Shown here: positions 26,731 through 35,733 of the stretch, piece after piece
Position numbering within the stretch: the stretch's first letter is position 1
How the letters are laid out: each line of letters begins with the position of its first letter
From: Pyxidicoccus sp. MSG2
GTDB taxonomy: Bacteria; Myxococcota; Myxococcia; Myxococcales; Myxococcaceae
Assembly: GCF_026626705.1 (NCBI RefSeq)
Contig: NZ_JAPNKC010000001.1
Span: 1,116,001-1,180,000, forward strand
Reading direction: 5' to 3'
DNA length: 64,000 bases
Notes under the pieces: model-generated
Database searches by the model: none
Seen by the model: the letters and a program-made list of their open reading frames with translations, nothing else
What the model was told of the DNA's origin: nothing
Made by a program: the position numbers and the translations under genes

Positions 26731-27108
26731 TCAGGTGGTGATGACGAAGCCGCCCTCGACCTTCACCGGCCAGGGCGTCAGCCGCGCTCCCGCGCACGGG
26801 CCGCCGACGCAGCGCCCGTCCCCGGGCTGGAACAGCGCGCCGTGCCAGGCGCAGACGATGAGCTGCTTGTCGGGCGTGAGGTACTGGTCCAGCTTCTGCG
26901 CCAGCGGCAGCCCGGCATGGGGACACCGGTCCACGTAGCCGTGGACCTCGTCACCGGTGCGCACCAGGAAGCCGTGGAAGTACGCGTCGCCAATCTGCAA
27001 GACGAGGTTGCGCGCGCCCGGGTCCTGGAGCGCCGCCAGCGGGAGGAGCTTCACGTCCGGCGGAGTCGCCGTGAGCCGCTCCCGCGGCGGTGGGCGTGCC
27101 TCACTCAC
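26731..27108 (-). CDS. Rieske 2Fe-2S domain protein
   Basis: 125 residues from GTG 27108. The cluster ligands are clear: Cys62-x-His64 in RCPHAGLPL and Cys86-x2-His89 in VCAWHGALF. It is a soluble ferredoxin-type Rieske protein with no signal or membrane anchor. It is the last gene of hpd-hmgA-Rieske, with 9 bases between the hmgA stop and this start. The operon suggests a role in aromatic catabolism, perhaps electron transfer to a ring-modifying enzyme encoded elsewhere. That is inference. Confidence 0.88.
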   Translation of the reverse strand: MSEARPPPRERLTATPPDVKLLPLAALQDPGARNLVLQIGDAYFHGFLVRTGDEVHGYVDRCPHAGLPLAQKLDQYLTPDKQLIVCAWHGALFQPGDGRCVGGPCAGARLTPWPVKVEGGFVITT

Positions 27109-27117
27109 GGATGCGCC

Positions 27118-28431
27118 TCAGGGCAGCTTCGCCTTCTGGAAGCCCGACCAGCAGTGGTCGTAGTCGGACTGCAGCGTCGGCGTCTCCATCGCGAAGCGCG
27201 TGGGGCGGATGACCCAGCGCGACTCGAACATGAAGGCCAGCGTGTCCTTGATTTTGTGCGGCTTCAGGTCGGCGTTGATGGCGCCCTCGTAGCTCGCCTG
27301 GTCCGGCCCGTGCCCGCTCATGCAGTTGTGCAGCGACGCGCCGCCCGGAGCGAAGCCACCGGCCTTGGCGTCGTAGACGCCCTGCACCAGCCCCATGAAC
27401 TCGCTCATCACGTTGCGGTGGAACCAGGGCGGCCGGAAGGTGTGCTCGGCCACCATCCACCGCGGCGGGAAGATGACGAAGTCGCAGTTGGCCGTGCCCG
27501 GGATTTCGCTCGGTGACGTGAGGACCGTGAAGATGGACGGGTCCGGATGGTCGAAGCTCACCGTGTTGACGGTGTTGAAGCGCGCCAGGTCGTACTTGTA
27601 CGGCGCGAGGTTGCCGTGCCACGCCACCACGTCCAGTGGTGAGTGGTCGAACTGGGAGGCCCACAGCCGGCCCATGAACTTCTGCACCACCAGCGTCGGC
27701 CGGTCCACGTCCTCGTAGGCCGCGACGGGCGTCAGGAAGTCGCGCGGATTGGCCAGACCGTTGGCGCCGATGGGGCCCAAATCGGGCAGGCGGAAGAACG
27801 CGCCGTGGTTCTCACAGACGTAGCCGGAGGCCGGCCCGTCCGGCAGCTCGGCGCGGAAGCGCACGCCGCGAGGCACCACACCCACGTCGCCCGGCGCCAG
27901 GTCCAGCACGCCCATTTCCGTGACGAGCCGCAGCCGCCCTTCCTGAGGTACGAGGAGCAGCTCGCCGTCCGCGTCGTAGAACACGCGGTCCACCATGGAC
28001 GTATTGGCGGAGTACAGGTGGATGCTGATGCCCGCGCCCGTGGCCGGGTCGCCGTTGCCGCCGTAGGTGACGAGCCCGTCGACGAAGTCCACCTTCCCAC
28101 CGGGCTCCGGCCGGGGATTCCAGCGCAGCCGGTTGGGCGTGACGGGCACCTCGTCGAAGGGGCCGCTGCGCAAGAGTCCCTGCGGATGGGGCTGGTACGC
28201 GGGGTGGTTGGCGCTCGGGCGGATGCGGTAGAGCCACGAGCGCCGGTTCTCCCGGCGCGGCGCGGTGAAGGCCGAGCCCGACAACTGCTCGGCATACAGC
28301 CCGTACGGCGCCCGCTGCGGCGAGTTCTGCCCCTCGGGGAGCGCGCCCGGGACGGCCTCGGTCGCGAACTCGTTTCCGAAGCCGGAGAGGTACGTGCGCG
28401 GGTTGGCCCCGGGTTGGGTTTCGGTGGTCAC
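27118..28431 (-). CDS. hmgA: Homogentisate 1,2-dioxygenase
   Basis: Cleaves homogentisate to maleylacetoacetate in tyrosine/phenylalanine degradation. 437 residues, normal length. Family sequence is recognisable throughout: [13 protein letters not shown] near the start, [14 protein letters not shown], the iron-ligand region with [13 protein letters not shown], and [12 protein letters not shown]. It starts at GTG 28431 with AAGGAG 7 bases upstream. hpd lies 32 bases upstream on the same strand and supplies its substrate. Genes for the next two pathway steps are not in the window. Confidence 0.97.
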   Translation of the reverse strand: MTTETQPGANPRTYLSGFGNEFATEAVPGALPEGQNSPQRAPYGLYAEQLSGSAFTAPRRENRRSWLYRIRPSANHPAYQPHPQGLLRSGPFDEVPVTPNRLRWNPRPEPGGKVDFVDGLVTYGGNGDPATGAGISIHLYSANTSMVDRVFYDADGELLLVPQEGRLRLVTEMGVLDLAPGDVGVVPRGVRFRAELPDGPASGYVCENHGAFFRLPDLGPIGANGLANPRDFLTPVAAYEDVDRPTLVVQKFMGRLWASQFDHSPLDVVAWHGNLAPYKYDLARFNTVNTVSFDHPDPSIFTVLTSPSEIPGTANCDFVIFPPRWMVAEHTFRPPWFHRNVMSEFMGLVQGVYDAKAGGFAPGGASLHNCMSGHGPDQASYEGAINADLKPHKIKDTLAFMFESRWVIRPTRFAMETPTLQSDYDHCWSGFQKAKLP

Positions 28432-28463
28432 CGGTATCTCCTTCCTGGGGCCGTGTATGCCGC

Positions 28464-29537
28464 CTAGCGGGCCGTGTCGACCTTGATGACGCCGCGGCGG
28501 ATCTGGTCGAGCTCGATGGACTCGAAGAGCGCCTGGAAGTTCCCGTTACCGAACCCCTCGTTGCCCTTGCGCTGGATGATTTCGAAGAAGATGGGCCCGA
28601 AGAGATTCTCGGTGAAGATCTGCAGCAGCAGCCCTTCCTGCTCGTTGCCGTCGATGAGGATGCGGTTCTTGCGCATCCGCTCCAGGTCCTCGCCGTGGTT
28701 GGGGACGCGCTTGTCGACGAGGTCGTAGTAGGTGTCGATGGTGTCCTGCAGGGACACGCCGCGCTGACGCAGGCGCTCCACGGTGCCGTAGATGTCGCGC
28801 GTCGTCAGGGCCAGGTGCTGGATGCCCTCGCCGTTGTACTGGCGGATGAACTCCTCAATCTGGGACTTGTCGTCCTGGCTCTCGTTGAGGGGGATGCGGA
28901 TGGCCTTGTCCGGGGCAATCATCGCCTGGCTGAACAGGCCCGTCGCCTGACCCTTGATGTCGAAGTACTTCTGCTCGGTGAAGCCGAAGATGCGGTTGTA
29001 GAAGGTGGACCAGGTGCGCATCTGGCCCCGGCGCACGTTGTGCGTCAGGTGGTCCAGCGACTCCAGGCCGACGCTGTTCTTCGCCTCGGCCGCGTCCGCG
29101 CCGGGGAACTTCGTCCAGGCGTCATAGATGGAGCCCTTCGCGCCGTAGCGGTCGACGAGGTACAGCAGGCTGCCGCCGATGCCCTCCAGAACATAGGAGC
29201 CGTCACCCAGCGCGCCACGGGCCGGGTCGGCCGCCTTCGCGCCGCGCTCCAGGGCCATCTCGTACGCCGTGCGCGCGTTGGCCACGCGGAAGGCCATGCC
29301 GCTGGCGGACGGGCCGTGGGCCTGGCGGAACTCCGCGGCCTGGCCGGTGGCCTCGCGGTTGACGAGCAGGCTGATGTCACCCTGCTTGAAGCGGATCAGG
29401 TCCCGGGTCGGGTGCTTGGAGTACGCGGTGAAGCCCAACCGCTCCAGCAGGCCCACCATCACCTCGGGTGCGGGGCTCGTGAACTCCACGAACTCGAAGC
29501 CATTCAGCCCAAGAGGGTTCTCAGCCGTGTCCACCAT
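28464..29537 (-). CDS. hpd: 4-hydroxyphenylpyruvate dioxygenase
   Basis: Converts 4-hydroxyphenylpyruvate to homogentisate with Fe(II) and O2. 357 residues with two vicinal-oxygen-chelate halves; iron ligands are visible in [17 protein letters not shown] and [13 protein letters not shown]. The frame is open to 29660, but the ATG at 29537 has GGAGG 7 bases upstream and starts at the family's N-terminus ([13 protein letters not shown]). It is the first gene of the homogentisate operon. Confidence 0.97.
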   Translation of the reverse strand: MVDTAENPLGLNGFEFVEFTSPAPEVMVGLLERLGFTAYSKHPTRDLIRFKQGDISLLVNREATGQAAEFRQAHGPSASGMAFRVANARTAYEMALERGAKAADPARGALGDGSYVLEGIGGSLLYLVDRYGAKGSIYDAWTKFPGADAAEAKNSVGLESLDHLTHNVRRGQMRTWSTFYNRIFGFTEQKYFDIKGQATGLFSQAMIAPDKAIRIPLNESQDDKSQIEEFIRQYNGEGIQHLALTTRDIYGTVERLRQRGVSLQDTIDTYYDLVDKRVPNHGEDLERMRKNRILIDGNEQEGLLLQIFTENLFGPIFFEIIQRKGNEGFGNGNFQALFESIELDQIRRGVIKVDTAR

Positions 29538-29907
29538 TGCACCGCCTCCGCGAATCGCGTTGGGCGCGGGCACGCCGCGCCAGGTCCCGGGAAGCCCCCA
29601 GCTGAGGGAGGCTTCTTCGCGGCGAAAGGTAGGGATCGACCTGCTCAGCGAAAAGTACAAAGCACAGGCAGAGACTGTCAGTCCTCCACACAGTGCGGTG
29701 CGCCATGAAAGCGGGCCTTCGTGACGCCACGCGGCGCCCTCTGAAGAGGGGCCTGGAGGGAGTCCGGGTGGGGTGGAGAGGGGCCCGGTTCCTACCCCTC
29801 AGGGGGGAAGTCGGGCCACCCCGCCCTGCTTCCGGGCGGCCGAGGGAATGTCAGACCCCTCCGGTAGTCTGCATCCATCAACAACGAAGCCGAAAAGGAA
29901 GGTCGCC
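29538..29907. other. 370-base divergent intergenic region between hpd and an unknown gene
   Basis: Both flanking genes read outward, so promoters for both must lie here. The only candidate I can offer is weak: minus-strand CTGACA near 29670 followed 17 bases later by a poor -10. The plus-strand gene has GGAAGG at 29897-29902. I see no hairpin, repeat or small gene that I would defend. Confidence 0.4.
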
Positions 29908-30588
29908 ATGACTGCCACTCGTGAGAACCCGCGCGTCTCCGTCAACAAGCTCGGTCAGTACCTCACCGCGACGCCTTCGCTGCGCAAGCGCATCATCCAC
30001 GGCCAGAAGCACCCGGTGGACCCGCAGTACCTGCGTTATCCCGCCGCCTCGCAGGCCATCGTCGAGTTCCTCTGCGAGGGCCGCGACGAGGTCATCCTGC
30101 GCTACCACCAGCGTCGGCTGCTGAACGCCGCGCCGGAGTCGGACTTCGACGCGCACCGCCTCGCGCTGTGCGCCGAGGCCCTGCAGCGCTGCCTCGTCTC
30201 CGTGGACGGGCTCGCCTCGCACGCCATCGCCAGCCCCGCGGACGTGGACCTGCCGCCGCTGGAGCTGGCGGGCGTCGCCGTCAACGTGCGGCCGGAGGTG
30301 CTGCTGCGCAGCGTGGACGCGCAGGGGCAGATGCGCTCGGGCGTGCTGAAGCTCTACTTCTCCAAGCACACGCCGCTGGACGAGCGCGCCGGGCAGTACA
30401 TCGCCACCGTGCTCCAGCGCTACGCCGAGCAGCGGCTGGAGCAGCGCGGCCCGGTGGACTCGCGCCTCGTGGGCGTCTTCGACGTGTTCGCCGGCCGGCT
30501 GCACTTCGCCCCCCGCGCCCAGCAGCGCCGGATGAACGACGTGAAGCTGGCGTGCGAGGAGATTGCCGCGCGCTGGAACGTGAACTGA
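29908..30588 (+). CDS. Hypothetical protein, possible nuclease-like fold
   Basis: 226 residues. The ATG at 29908 has GGAAGG 5-6 bases upstream; the frame extends to 29773 but that part is low-complexity. I do not recognise the family. The N-terminal half is helical (GQYLTATPSLRKRIIHGQK). The C-terminal half has alternating strands, with NVRPEVLL, then GVLKLYFSKHTPLDE and SRLVGVFDVFAGRLHF. The acidic residue, strand and LKLYFSK order faintly recalls PD-(D/E)XK nucleases, which I cannot confirm. Stand-alone gene. Confidence 0.6.
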   Translation: MTATRENPRVSVNKLGQYLTATPSLRKRIIHGQKHPVDPQYLRYPAASQAIVEFLCEGRDEVILRYHQRRLLNAAPESDFDAHRLALCAEALQRCLVSVDGLASHAIASPADVDLPPLELAGVAVNVRPEVLLRSVDAQGQMRSGVLKLYFSKHTPLDERAGQYIATVLQRYAEQRLEQRGPVDSRLVGVFDVFAGRLHFAPRAQQRRMNDVKLACEEIAARWNVN

Positions 30589-30805
30589 CTCCCTGAGAAG
30601 GCGCGAGCCCCGGAACACGCCGGCGGGCCCGCCGCCCGGGGGTGACGAGGCCGCGGCCCCGGCCCGTCCCCCGGTGCACCTGTCCGTTTCCGGGACGCGA
30701 CTTCCCGCATCCGTGCAGCCCGCCCGGGCCGCACGGGTGTGCCTCCCTCGCAAAGCCGGGGGGTTGCCTTGTGTCGCGGCGCTGGCATGTCCTTCGCTCT
30801 GGGAC

Positions 30806-33214
30806 ATGGGCATGGATTCCCTCCGACAGGACTTCCGCTACGCGCTGCGCACCCTCATGCGCACCCCCGGCTTCACGCTGGCGGCCGGCATCACCCTCGC
30901 GCTGGCCATCGGGGCGAACACCGTCCTCTTCAGCGCCATCCACGCCATGCTGCTGCGGCCGCTGCCCTTCCCGGAGGCCGGGGAGCTGGTGCGCGTCTGG
31001 TGCAAGCAGACGGGGAACCTGGACCAGGCCTCGGTGTCGGACCCGGAGCTGCTCGGCTGGCGGGAGCACGGCAAGGGCTTCGCGAAGCTCGCGGGCTTCG
31101 GGCTGAGGGACATCAACCGCACCGGGGTGGAGTCGCCGGAGCGCGTCCGCGCGGGACTGGTGACGTCCAACTTCTTCTCCACGCTGGGAGTGCGGCCCGC
31201 GCAGGGCCGCGACTTCACCGACGAGGACGCGCAGGCCGGGCAGCCGGCTTCCGTGGTGGTGGTGAGCCACGGCTTCTGGAAGCGGGCGCTCGCGGGCACG
31301 CCCGGGGTGGGCCAGACGGTGGTACTGGACGGGCGGAGCTACACCGTGGCGGGCGTGCTCCCGGAGGACTTCACCTTCCCGGAGTTCCCCAACGAGGCGG
31401 AGGTCTGGCTGCCCCTCTGGCTGGACGCGCAGAGGGAGGGCCACCACTCCCTGTCCGTGCTGGGCCGGCTGGCCCCGGGCACCTCGCTGGAGGCGGCGCG
31501 CTCGGACCTGGCGCGGGTGGCCACGCTCATCGACTCCGCGGACGCCGGCGAGGGGCCGCACGGGGTGACGCTGCTCACCTGGCAGGAGGAGCTCACCGGC
31601 AACATGCGCCCCATGCTGTGGACGCTGTGGGGGGCGGTGGCCTTCGTGCTGCTCATCGCCTGCGCCAACGTGGCCAACCTGATGTTGGTACGGGCGCTGG
31701 CGCGGCAGCGCGACGGCGCCATCCGCGCGGCGCTGGGAGCCAGCCGGGGCCGGCGCATGCAGCAGGCACTGGCGGAGAGCGTGCTGCTGGCGCTCTTCGG
31801 CGGAGCGATGGGGCTCCTGATGGTGCTGTGGGGCCTGGAGCTGGTGCGCGCCCTGCTGCCCGTCAACATGCTGCGGGTGACGCCGGTGGAGCTCAGCGGC
31901 CCGGCCCTGGCCTTCAGCGTGGCACTGTCGGTGGGCGCGGGGCTGCTCTTCGGGCTGGCGCCCGCGCTGCACACCTCCGGCATGGACGTGCTGCCGCTCC
32001 TGAAGCAGTCCGGCAGCGCCGCGGGGGCGCGCGCACACCACCCGCTGCGCAACGCGCTCGTCATGGTGCAGCTGGCGCTGGCGCTGGTGCTGCTGGTGGG
32101 CACCGGCCTCATGGTGCGCACGCTGCAGAACGTGCAGGCGGTGGACCTGGGCTTCGACCTGGACGGGCTGTTGTCCGCGCGGCTGTCGTTGCCCGCCGCG
32201 AAGTACGCGGACGGCCCGCGCAAGGCCGCCTTCTACGACGAGCTGCTGGGCCGCATGGCGGCGCTCCCCGGAGTGGAGGCCGCGGGGATGATCAACGACG
32301 CCCCCCTGGGCACCAGCAACACCAACGGGGACTTCATCCTCGAGGGCGGCGCGCCGCAGCCCGGTGAGCGGTTCCTCGCCGAGTTCCGGGTGGCCAGCCC
32401 GGACTACTTCCGCACCATGCGCATCGCCGTCCGGCAGGGCCGGGCGTTCGGCCCGCAGGACGGGGACAAGGGCGGGCCCGTCGCCATCGTCAACGAGGCC
32501 TTCGTCCGGGCCTACCTCGGCACGGGGGAGGCCCTGGGCCGGCGGGTGAGGCTGGACTGGAACGGGGACTCGGCGTTCCGCGACGTCGTCGGCGTGGTGG
32601 CGGACGTGCGGGCGGACCGGCTCACCCTCCCCGCCCGGCCGGAGGTGTACCTGCCCCTGGCGCAGATGCCCATTCCCTCCGTGACGCTGCTGTTGCGCGG
32701 CCGGGGCGCGGAGGCCCCGCTGGTGACGGCCGTGCGCCAGGAGGTGAAGGCGGTGGACTCGGAGCAGCCCGTCTACGACCTGGCGCCCTTCGCGGAGCGG
32801 GTGGACCGGCAGCTCCTGCGCCCCACGGCAACGGCGCGGCTGCTGGCCGCCTTCGCCCTGCTCGCGGTGGTGCTGGCCGGCGTGGGCGTCTACGGCGTCA
32901 TGGCCTACACCGTGGGCCAGCGCACGCGTGAGCTGGGTATCCGCCTGGCGCTGGGCGCGCACCCGCGCCAGGTGCTGCGGCTGGTGCTGGGCCAGGGCCT
33001 GCGGCTGACGCTGGTGGGCGTGGGCGTGGGGCTGCTGGCCGCCTTCGGCTGCACACGGCTGCTGGCCTCGCTGCTGTACGGCGTGGACGCCAGCGAGCCC
33101 ACCATCTTCGTGGGCGTGGCCGGAGTGCTGGCCGGGGTGTCCCTGCTGGCCAGCTGGCTGCCCGCGCTCCGCGCCAGCCGCGTGTCACCAGCCGTCTCCC
33201 TGCGCGCGGAGTAG
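30806..33214 (+). CDS. ADOP-type ABC transporter permease (FtsX/MacB-like)
   Basis: 802 residues. N-terminal SLRQDFRYALRTLMRTPGFT is the hallmark of acidobacterial duplicated orphan permeases. It contains a first helix, a MacB-like periplasmic core (RVRAGLVTSNFFSTLGV), three FtsX helices, a second periplasmic core (RVASPDYFRTMRIAV) and three more helices (YGVMAYTVGQRTRELGIRLALGA). The start is ATG 30806 or 30812; neither has a strong ribosome site. No ABC ATPase gene is adjacent, so it is an orphan. Substrate unknown; relatives act in peptide or lipoprotein export and signalling. Confidence 0.9.
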   Translation: MGMDSLRQDFRYALRTLMRTPGFTLAAGITLALAIGANTVLFSAIHAMLLRPLPFPEAGELVRVWCKQTGNLDQASVSDPELLGWREHGKGFAKLAGFGLRDINRTGVESPERVRAGLVTSNFFSTLGVRPAQGRDFTDEDAQAGQPASVVVVSHGFWKRALAGTPGVGQTVVLDGRSYTVAGVLPEDFTFPEFPNEAEVWLPLWLDAQREGHHSLSVLGRLAPGTSLEAARSDLARVATLIDSADAGEGPHGVTLLTWQEELTGNMRPMLWTLWGAVAFVLLIACANVANLMLVRALARQRDGAIRAALGASRGRRMQQALAESVLLALFGGAMGLLMVLWGLELVRALLPVNMLRVTPVELSGPALAFSVALSVGAGLLFGLAPALHTSGMDVLPLLKQSGSAAGARAHHPLRNALVMVQLALALVLLVGTGLMVRTLQNVQAVDLGFDLDGLLSARLSLPAAKYADGPRKAAFYDELLGRMAALPGVEAAGMINDAPLGTSNTNGDFILEGGAPQPGERFLAEFRVASPDYFRTMRIAVRQGRAFGPQDGDKGGPVAIVNEAFVRAYLGTGEALGRRVRLDWNGDSAFRDVVGVVADVRADRLTLPARPEVYLPLAQMPIPSVTLLLRGRGAEAPLVTAVRQEVKAVDSEQPVYDLAPFAERVDRQLLRPTATARLLAAFALLAVVLAGVGVYGVMAYTVGQRTRELGIRLALGAHPRQVLRLVLGQGLRLTLVGVGVGLLAAFGCTRLLASLLYGVDASEPTIFVGVAGVLAGVSLLASWLPALRASRVSPAVSLRAE

Positions 33215-33352
33215 CGCCGCGCCCACGCGGGCCGTGTCAATCCCTCGGGCAGGTCCGCTTGCTTTCTGGCCGGCCAGGCGGGGCGGGTCCAACCCACCTC
33301 AGTCATTCCGGGGCCCAAGAAAATCGAAGGCGCATCCTGGACCGTTGGCCCT

Positions 33353-33390
33353 TTGACGCTTGCCAAGCGTCGGGTTTAAGAGTCCGCATG
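33353..33390 (+). promoter_or_regulatory. Predicted promoter with embedded palindrome for the amidation/acylation operon
   Basis: TTGACG (33353-33358) and TTAAGA (33376-33381) are 17 bases apart. A perfect inverted repeat, GACGCTTG (33355-33362) and CAAGCGTC (33364-33371) around one central base, covers the -35 edge and spacer: a repressor-type operator position. Initiation about 7 bases after the -10 would fall on the ATG at 33388, so the message may be leaderless; no ribosome site is visible before that ATG. Confidence 0.55.
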
Positions 33391-34245
33391 CACTTCGACT
33401 GGACCTTTCTTGTGCGAATGAGCGCGCTGGTGCTTCCGGCCATCATGCTCATGGCCCTGCACGGCGTGGCGAGCGCCGCGACGCCCCCGGCCTCTTCGTC
33501 GGGCGGGTCGCTGGAGACGCTGTCCCAGCGGCGCATCTTCTTCGGGCACCAGTCCGTGGGCGGCAACATCCTGGACGGCGTCAAGCAGGTGGCCTCCGCC
33601 CCGCGCGTGGTGGAGCTGAAGGACCCCGGCCAGCCGGTGGCCCCCGGCACCATCGCCCACGCCATGGTGGGCGAAAACACGAAGCCCGAATCCAAGATTG
33701 CGGACTTCGCGCGTCTGATGGATGCGGGCCTCGCGAAGGGGGCGGACGTGGCCTTCTTCAAGTTCTGCTACATCGACTTCAACGGCACCACGGACACCCG
33801 CGCCCTCTTCGAGAAGTACCGCGCCACCATGGAAGGCCTGAAGGCGCGCCACCCGGGAACCACCTTCGTGCATGTCACCGTTCCGCTGACCACCGTGCAG
33901 CGTGGCGCCAAGGCGTGGCTGAAGGAGCTGCTCGGCAAGCCGGTGTGGGGCATCTCCGAGAACGTGCAGCGGGAGAACTTCAACCAGCTGCTGCGCAAGA
34001 CGTACGGCGGCAAGGAGCCGCTGTTCGACCTGGCGGCGCTCGAGTCCACCTCCGCCGAAGGGACGCCGGAGACGTACGAGCTGAACGGGCAGACGTGGCC
34101 TGCCATGGTGCCCGCGTACTCGGATGACGGCGGCCACCTCAACGCCGCGGGCCAGGCCCGCATGGCGAAGGAGTTCCTCGCCTTCCTGTCCGCCCTGCCG
34201 GCACCGGCCGTGCAGCCTCCCATTCCCTCACACGCCACACCGTGA
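33388..34245 (+). CDS. Secreted SGNH-hydrolase-like protein
   Basis: 285 residues with a signal peptide (RMSALVLPAIMLMALHGVAS, cleavage after ASA). Block I reads FFGHQSVGGNILDG (Ser56, Gly58, Asn60) and the last block reads DDGGHLNAAGQ (Asp near 247, His near 251), the SGNH hydrolase/acyltransferase pattern in a subtype with GHQS instead of GDS. KFCYIDFN and VHVTVPLTT are further family-like strands. A later ATG (33418) is possible but loses the basic N-terminus. It is the first gene of a seven-gene operon; its place before two acyltransferases suggests esterase or O-acyl transfer at the cell surface. Inferred. Confidence 0.78.
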   Translation: MHFDWTFLVRMSALVLPAIMLMALHGVASAATPPASSSGGSLETLSQRRIFFGHQSVGGNILDGVKQVASAPRVVELKDPGQPVAPGTIAHAMVGENTKPESKIADFARLMDAGLAKGADVAFFKFCYIDFNGTTDTRALFEKYRATMEGLKARHPGTTFVHVTVPLTTVQRGAKAWLKELLGKPVWGISENVQRENFNQLLRKTYGGKEPLFDLAALESTSAEGTPETYELNGQTWPAMVPAYSDDGGHLNAAGQARMAKEFLAFLSALPAPAVQPPIPSHATP

Positions 34246-34246
34246 C

Positions 34247-34792
34247 ATGAGCCTGCTCCCCGTTCCCCTGTCGCGCGAGCTGGGAACGCTCCTCTCGCGC
34301 CTGAAGCTCCGACGCTGCCAGGCGGTGGGGGACACCCCCACGGTGCTCGGCCGCGTGTGGATTCACGGCTCCGGCGAGGTCCGCCTGGGCCACCGCGTGG
34401 TGCTGGATGGGCGGATGGCTCCCATCGAGCTGCACGCGATGCAGGGTGGCAGCATCGTCCTGGGTGACGACGTCGCCATCGAAGGAGGCGCCTCGCTGGA
34501 GGCGCTCCAGTCCATCACCGTGGGCGCGGGCGCGAGGCTGGGCGCCTTCTGCAAGGTGATGGACAACCAGCACCACCCGCTCCGGGGCAACCGGCACGAG
34601 CGCCCCCCTTCCGTCCCGCTCGTCATCGAGGACGGGGTGACGGTGGGCAGCCGCGCCATCCTCCTTCCGGGCTCGCACGTGCAGCAGGGCGCCACCGTGG
34701 CACCCGGCACCGTGATTTCCCGCCGCATCCCTCCCCGCGTGACGGTGGGGGGCTCGCCGGCCCGGGTGCTGCGCCGCGAGGTGGCCGGATGA
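34247..34792 (+). CDS. Left-handed beta-helix (hexapeptide repeat) acyltransferase
   Basis: 181 residues of LbH-type hexapeptide turns (GSIVLGDDVAIEGG, ITVGAGARLGAFC, LVIEDGVTVGSRAI). The C-terminal signature reads LPGSHVQQGATVAPGTVIS then GGSPARVLRREV, as in serine/maltose/sugar O-acetyltransferases. HPLRGNRHER near the middle resembles the cofactor-loop region. The ATG at 34247 follows the SGNH stop by one base. It is distinct from the following paralogue. Cytoplasmic; acyl donor could be acetyl-CoA or the ACP encoded next door. Confidence 0.85.
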   Translation: MSLLPVPLSRELGTLLSRLKLRRCQAVGDTPTVLGRVWIHGSGEVRLGHRVVLDGRMAPIELHAMQGGSIVLGDDVAIEGGASLEALQSITVGAGARLGAFCKVMDNQHHPLRGNRHERPPSVPLVIEDGVTVGSRAILLPGSHVQQGATVAPGTVISRRIPPRVTVGGSPARVLRREVAG

Positions 34793-35379
34793 ACCCGAGA
34801 CTCTCCACCCTTCCGCTGTCCACGTGGATGAATCACCTCCAGGGGCTGCGCGACACCGTGGAGCCCCGCGCCGTGCGCGCGGTGGCCCTGGCGCGCGCGC
34901 GCTGGCTGTTCCGCTCGGTGCAGTCGGTGGGCCGCAACGTGGCCGCGTACGGTCCCATGACGGTGCAGAACGAGGGCACGATTCAGCTGGGAGACAGGCT
35001 CACCTTCGTGGGCGGCATGATGCCCAGCTCGCTGGTGTGCCACCCGGGCGCGCGGCTCTCCATCGGCTCGGACACGCAGTTCAACTACGGCGTCTCGCTG
35101 GAGGCGTGGGAGTCCGTCACCCTGGGCGAGCGGTGCATGTTCGCCTCGTTCGTCCGCGTGGGGGACCGCGACGGGCACCGCACCGCGCCCATCGTCATCG
35201 AAGACGACGTCTGGGTGGCCCATGGCGCCATCATCATGCCGGGGGTGCGCGTGGGGGCGCGCTCGGTGGTGTCCGCCGGCAGCATCGTCACGCAGGACGT
35301 GCCACCGGACTCGCTCGCCATGGGCAACCCCGCCCGCAACATGAGCCTGGAGCTGGTCGCCCGCGAGTCGGGCAGCTGA
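34789..35379 (+). CDS. Second hexapeptide-repeat acyltransferase
   Basis: 196 residues, related in fold to the preceding protein. A helical start (STWMNHLQGLRDTVEPRAVR) leads into hexapeptide repeats (GTIQLGDRLTFVGG, ARLSIGSDTQFNYG, VTLGERCMFASF). GDRDGHRTAPIVIEDDVWV and GVRVGARSVVSAGSIVTQD give the usual catalytic His/Asp loop, and the end reads AMGNPARNM. Its ATG overlaps the previous stop (34789-34792). Two different LbH enzymes side by side suggest two acylation sites or a heteromeric enzyme. Inferred. Confidence 0.85.
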   Translation: MNPRLSTLPLSTWMNHLQGLRDTVEPRAVRAVALARARWLFRSVQSVGRNVAAYGPMTVQNEGTIQLGDRLTFVGGMMPSSLVCHPGARLSIGSDTQFNYGVSLEAWESVTLGERCMFASFVRVGDRDGHRTAPIVIEDDVWVAHGAIIMPGVRVGARSVVSAGSIVTQDVPPDSLAMGNPARNMSLELVARESGS

Positions 35380-35464
35380 GCGCCCTTCCTTCTTCACCCC
35401 GGGGCGGATGCTCCAGCCCCGGCCACTTCCATCCACACGTCATTCCAGACAGGACTGAAACACC

Positions 35465-35719
35465 ATGAGCACTCGTGAGCGCATCCGCAGCTTCATCGTC
35501 GACACCTTCTTCGTGGACGAGTTCGCCGACGACGACTCCTTCCTCCGCAAGGGCCTCATCGACTCCACCGGCATGATGGAGCTGGTGGCGTTCCTCGAGC
35601 AGGACTTCGGCCTCAAGCTGGAGGACCGCGAGCTGGTGCCGGAGAACCTGGACTCGCTGACGCGCGTGGTGGCCTTCGTGGAGAAGAAGCAGCAGCAGCG
35701 CCTGCCGCAGGTGGGCTGA
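35465..35719 (+). CDS. Acyl carrier protein
   Basis: 84 residues, acidic, four-helix ACP pattern. The 4'-phosphopantetheine attachment serine is Ser34 in KGLIDSTGMMEL, where most ACPs have DSL. Helix III follows in ENLDSLTRVVAFVE. Start ATG 35465. It is preceded by an 85-base gap inside the operon and followed 14 bases later by asnB. It is probably a dedicated carrier for the acyl ligase encoded two genes downstream rather than the fatty-acid ACP. Confidence 0.92.
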   Translation: MSTRERIRSFIVDTFFVDEFADDDSFLRKGLIDSTGMMELVAFLEQDFGLKLEDRELVPENLDSLTRVVAFVEKKQQQRLPQVG

Positions 35720-35733
35720 GAGAGAGCACCACC

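Noticed and set aside
30621-30634. 14-bp GC palindrome before the ADOP permease.
   Set aside because: A pure G/C palindrome of this length is expected by chance in sequence of this composition, and it lacks promoter or terminator context.
30281-32962. Long minus-strand frame covering the ADOP permease.
   Set aside because: Composition is His/Arg/Gln-rich with no domains; the plus-strand permease has clear helices and family motifs.
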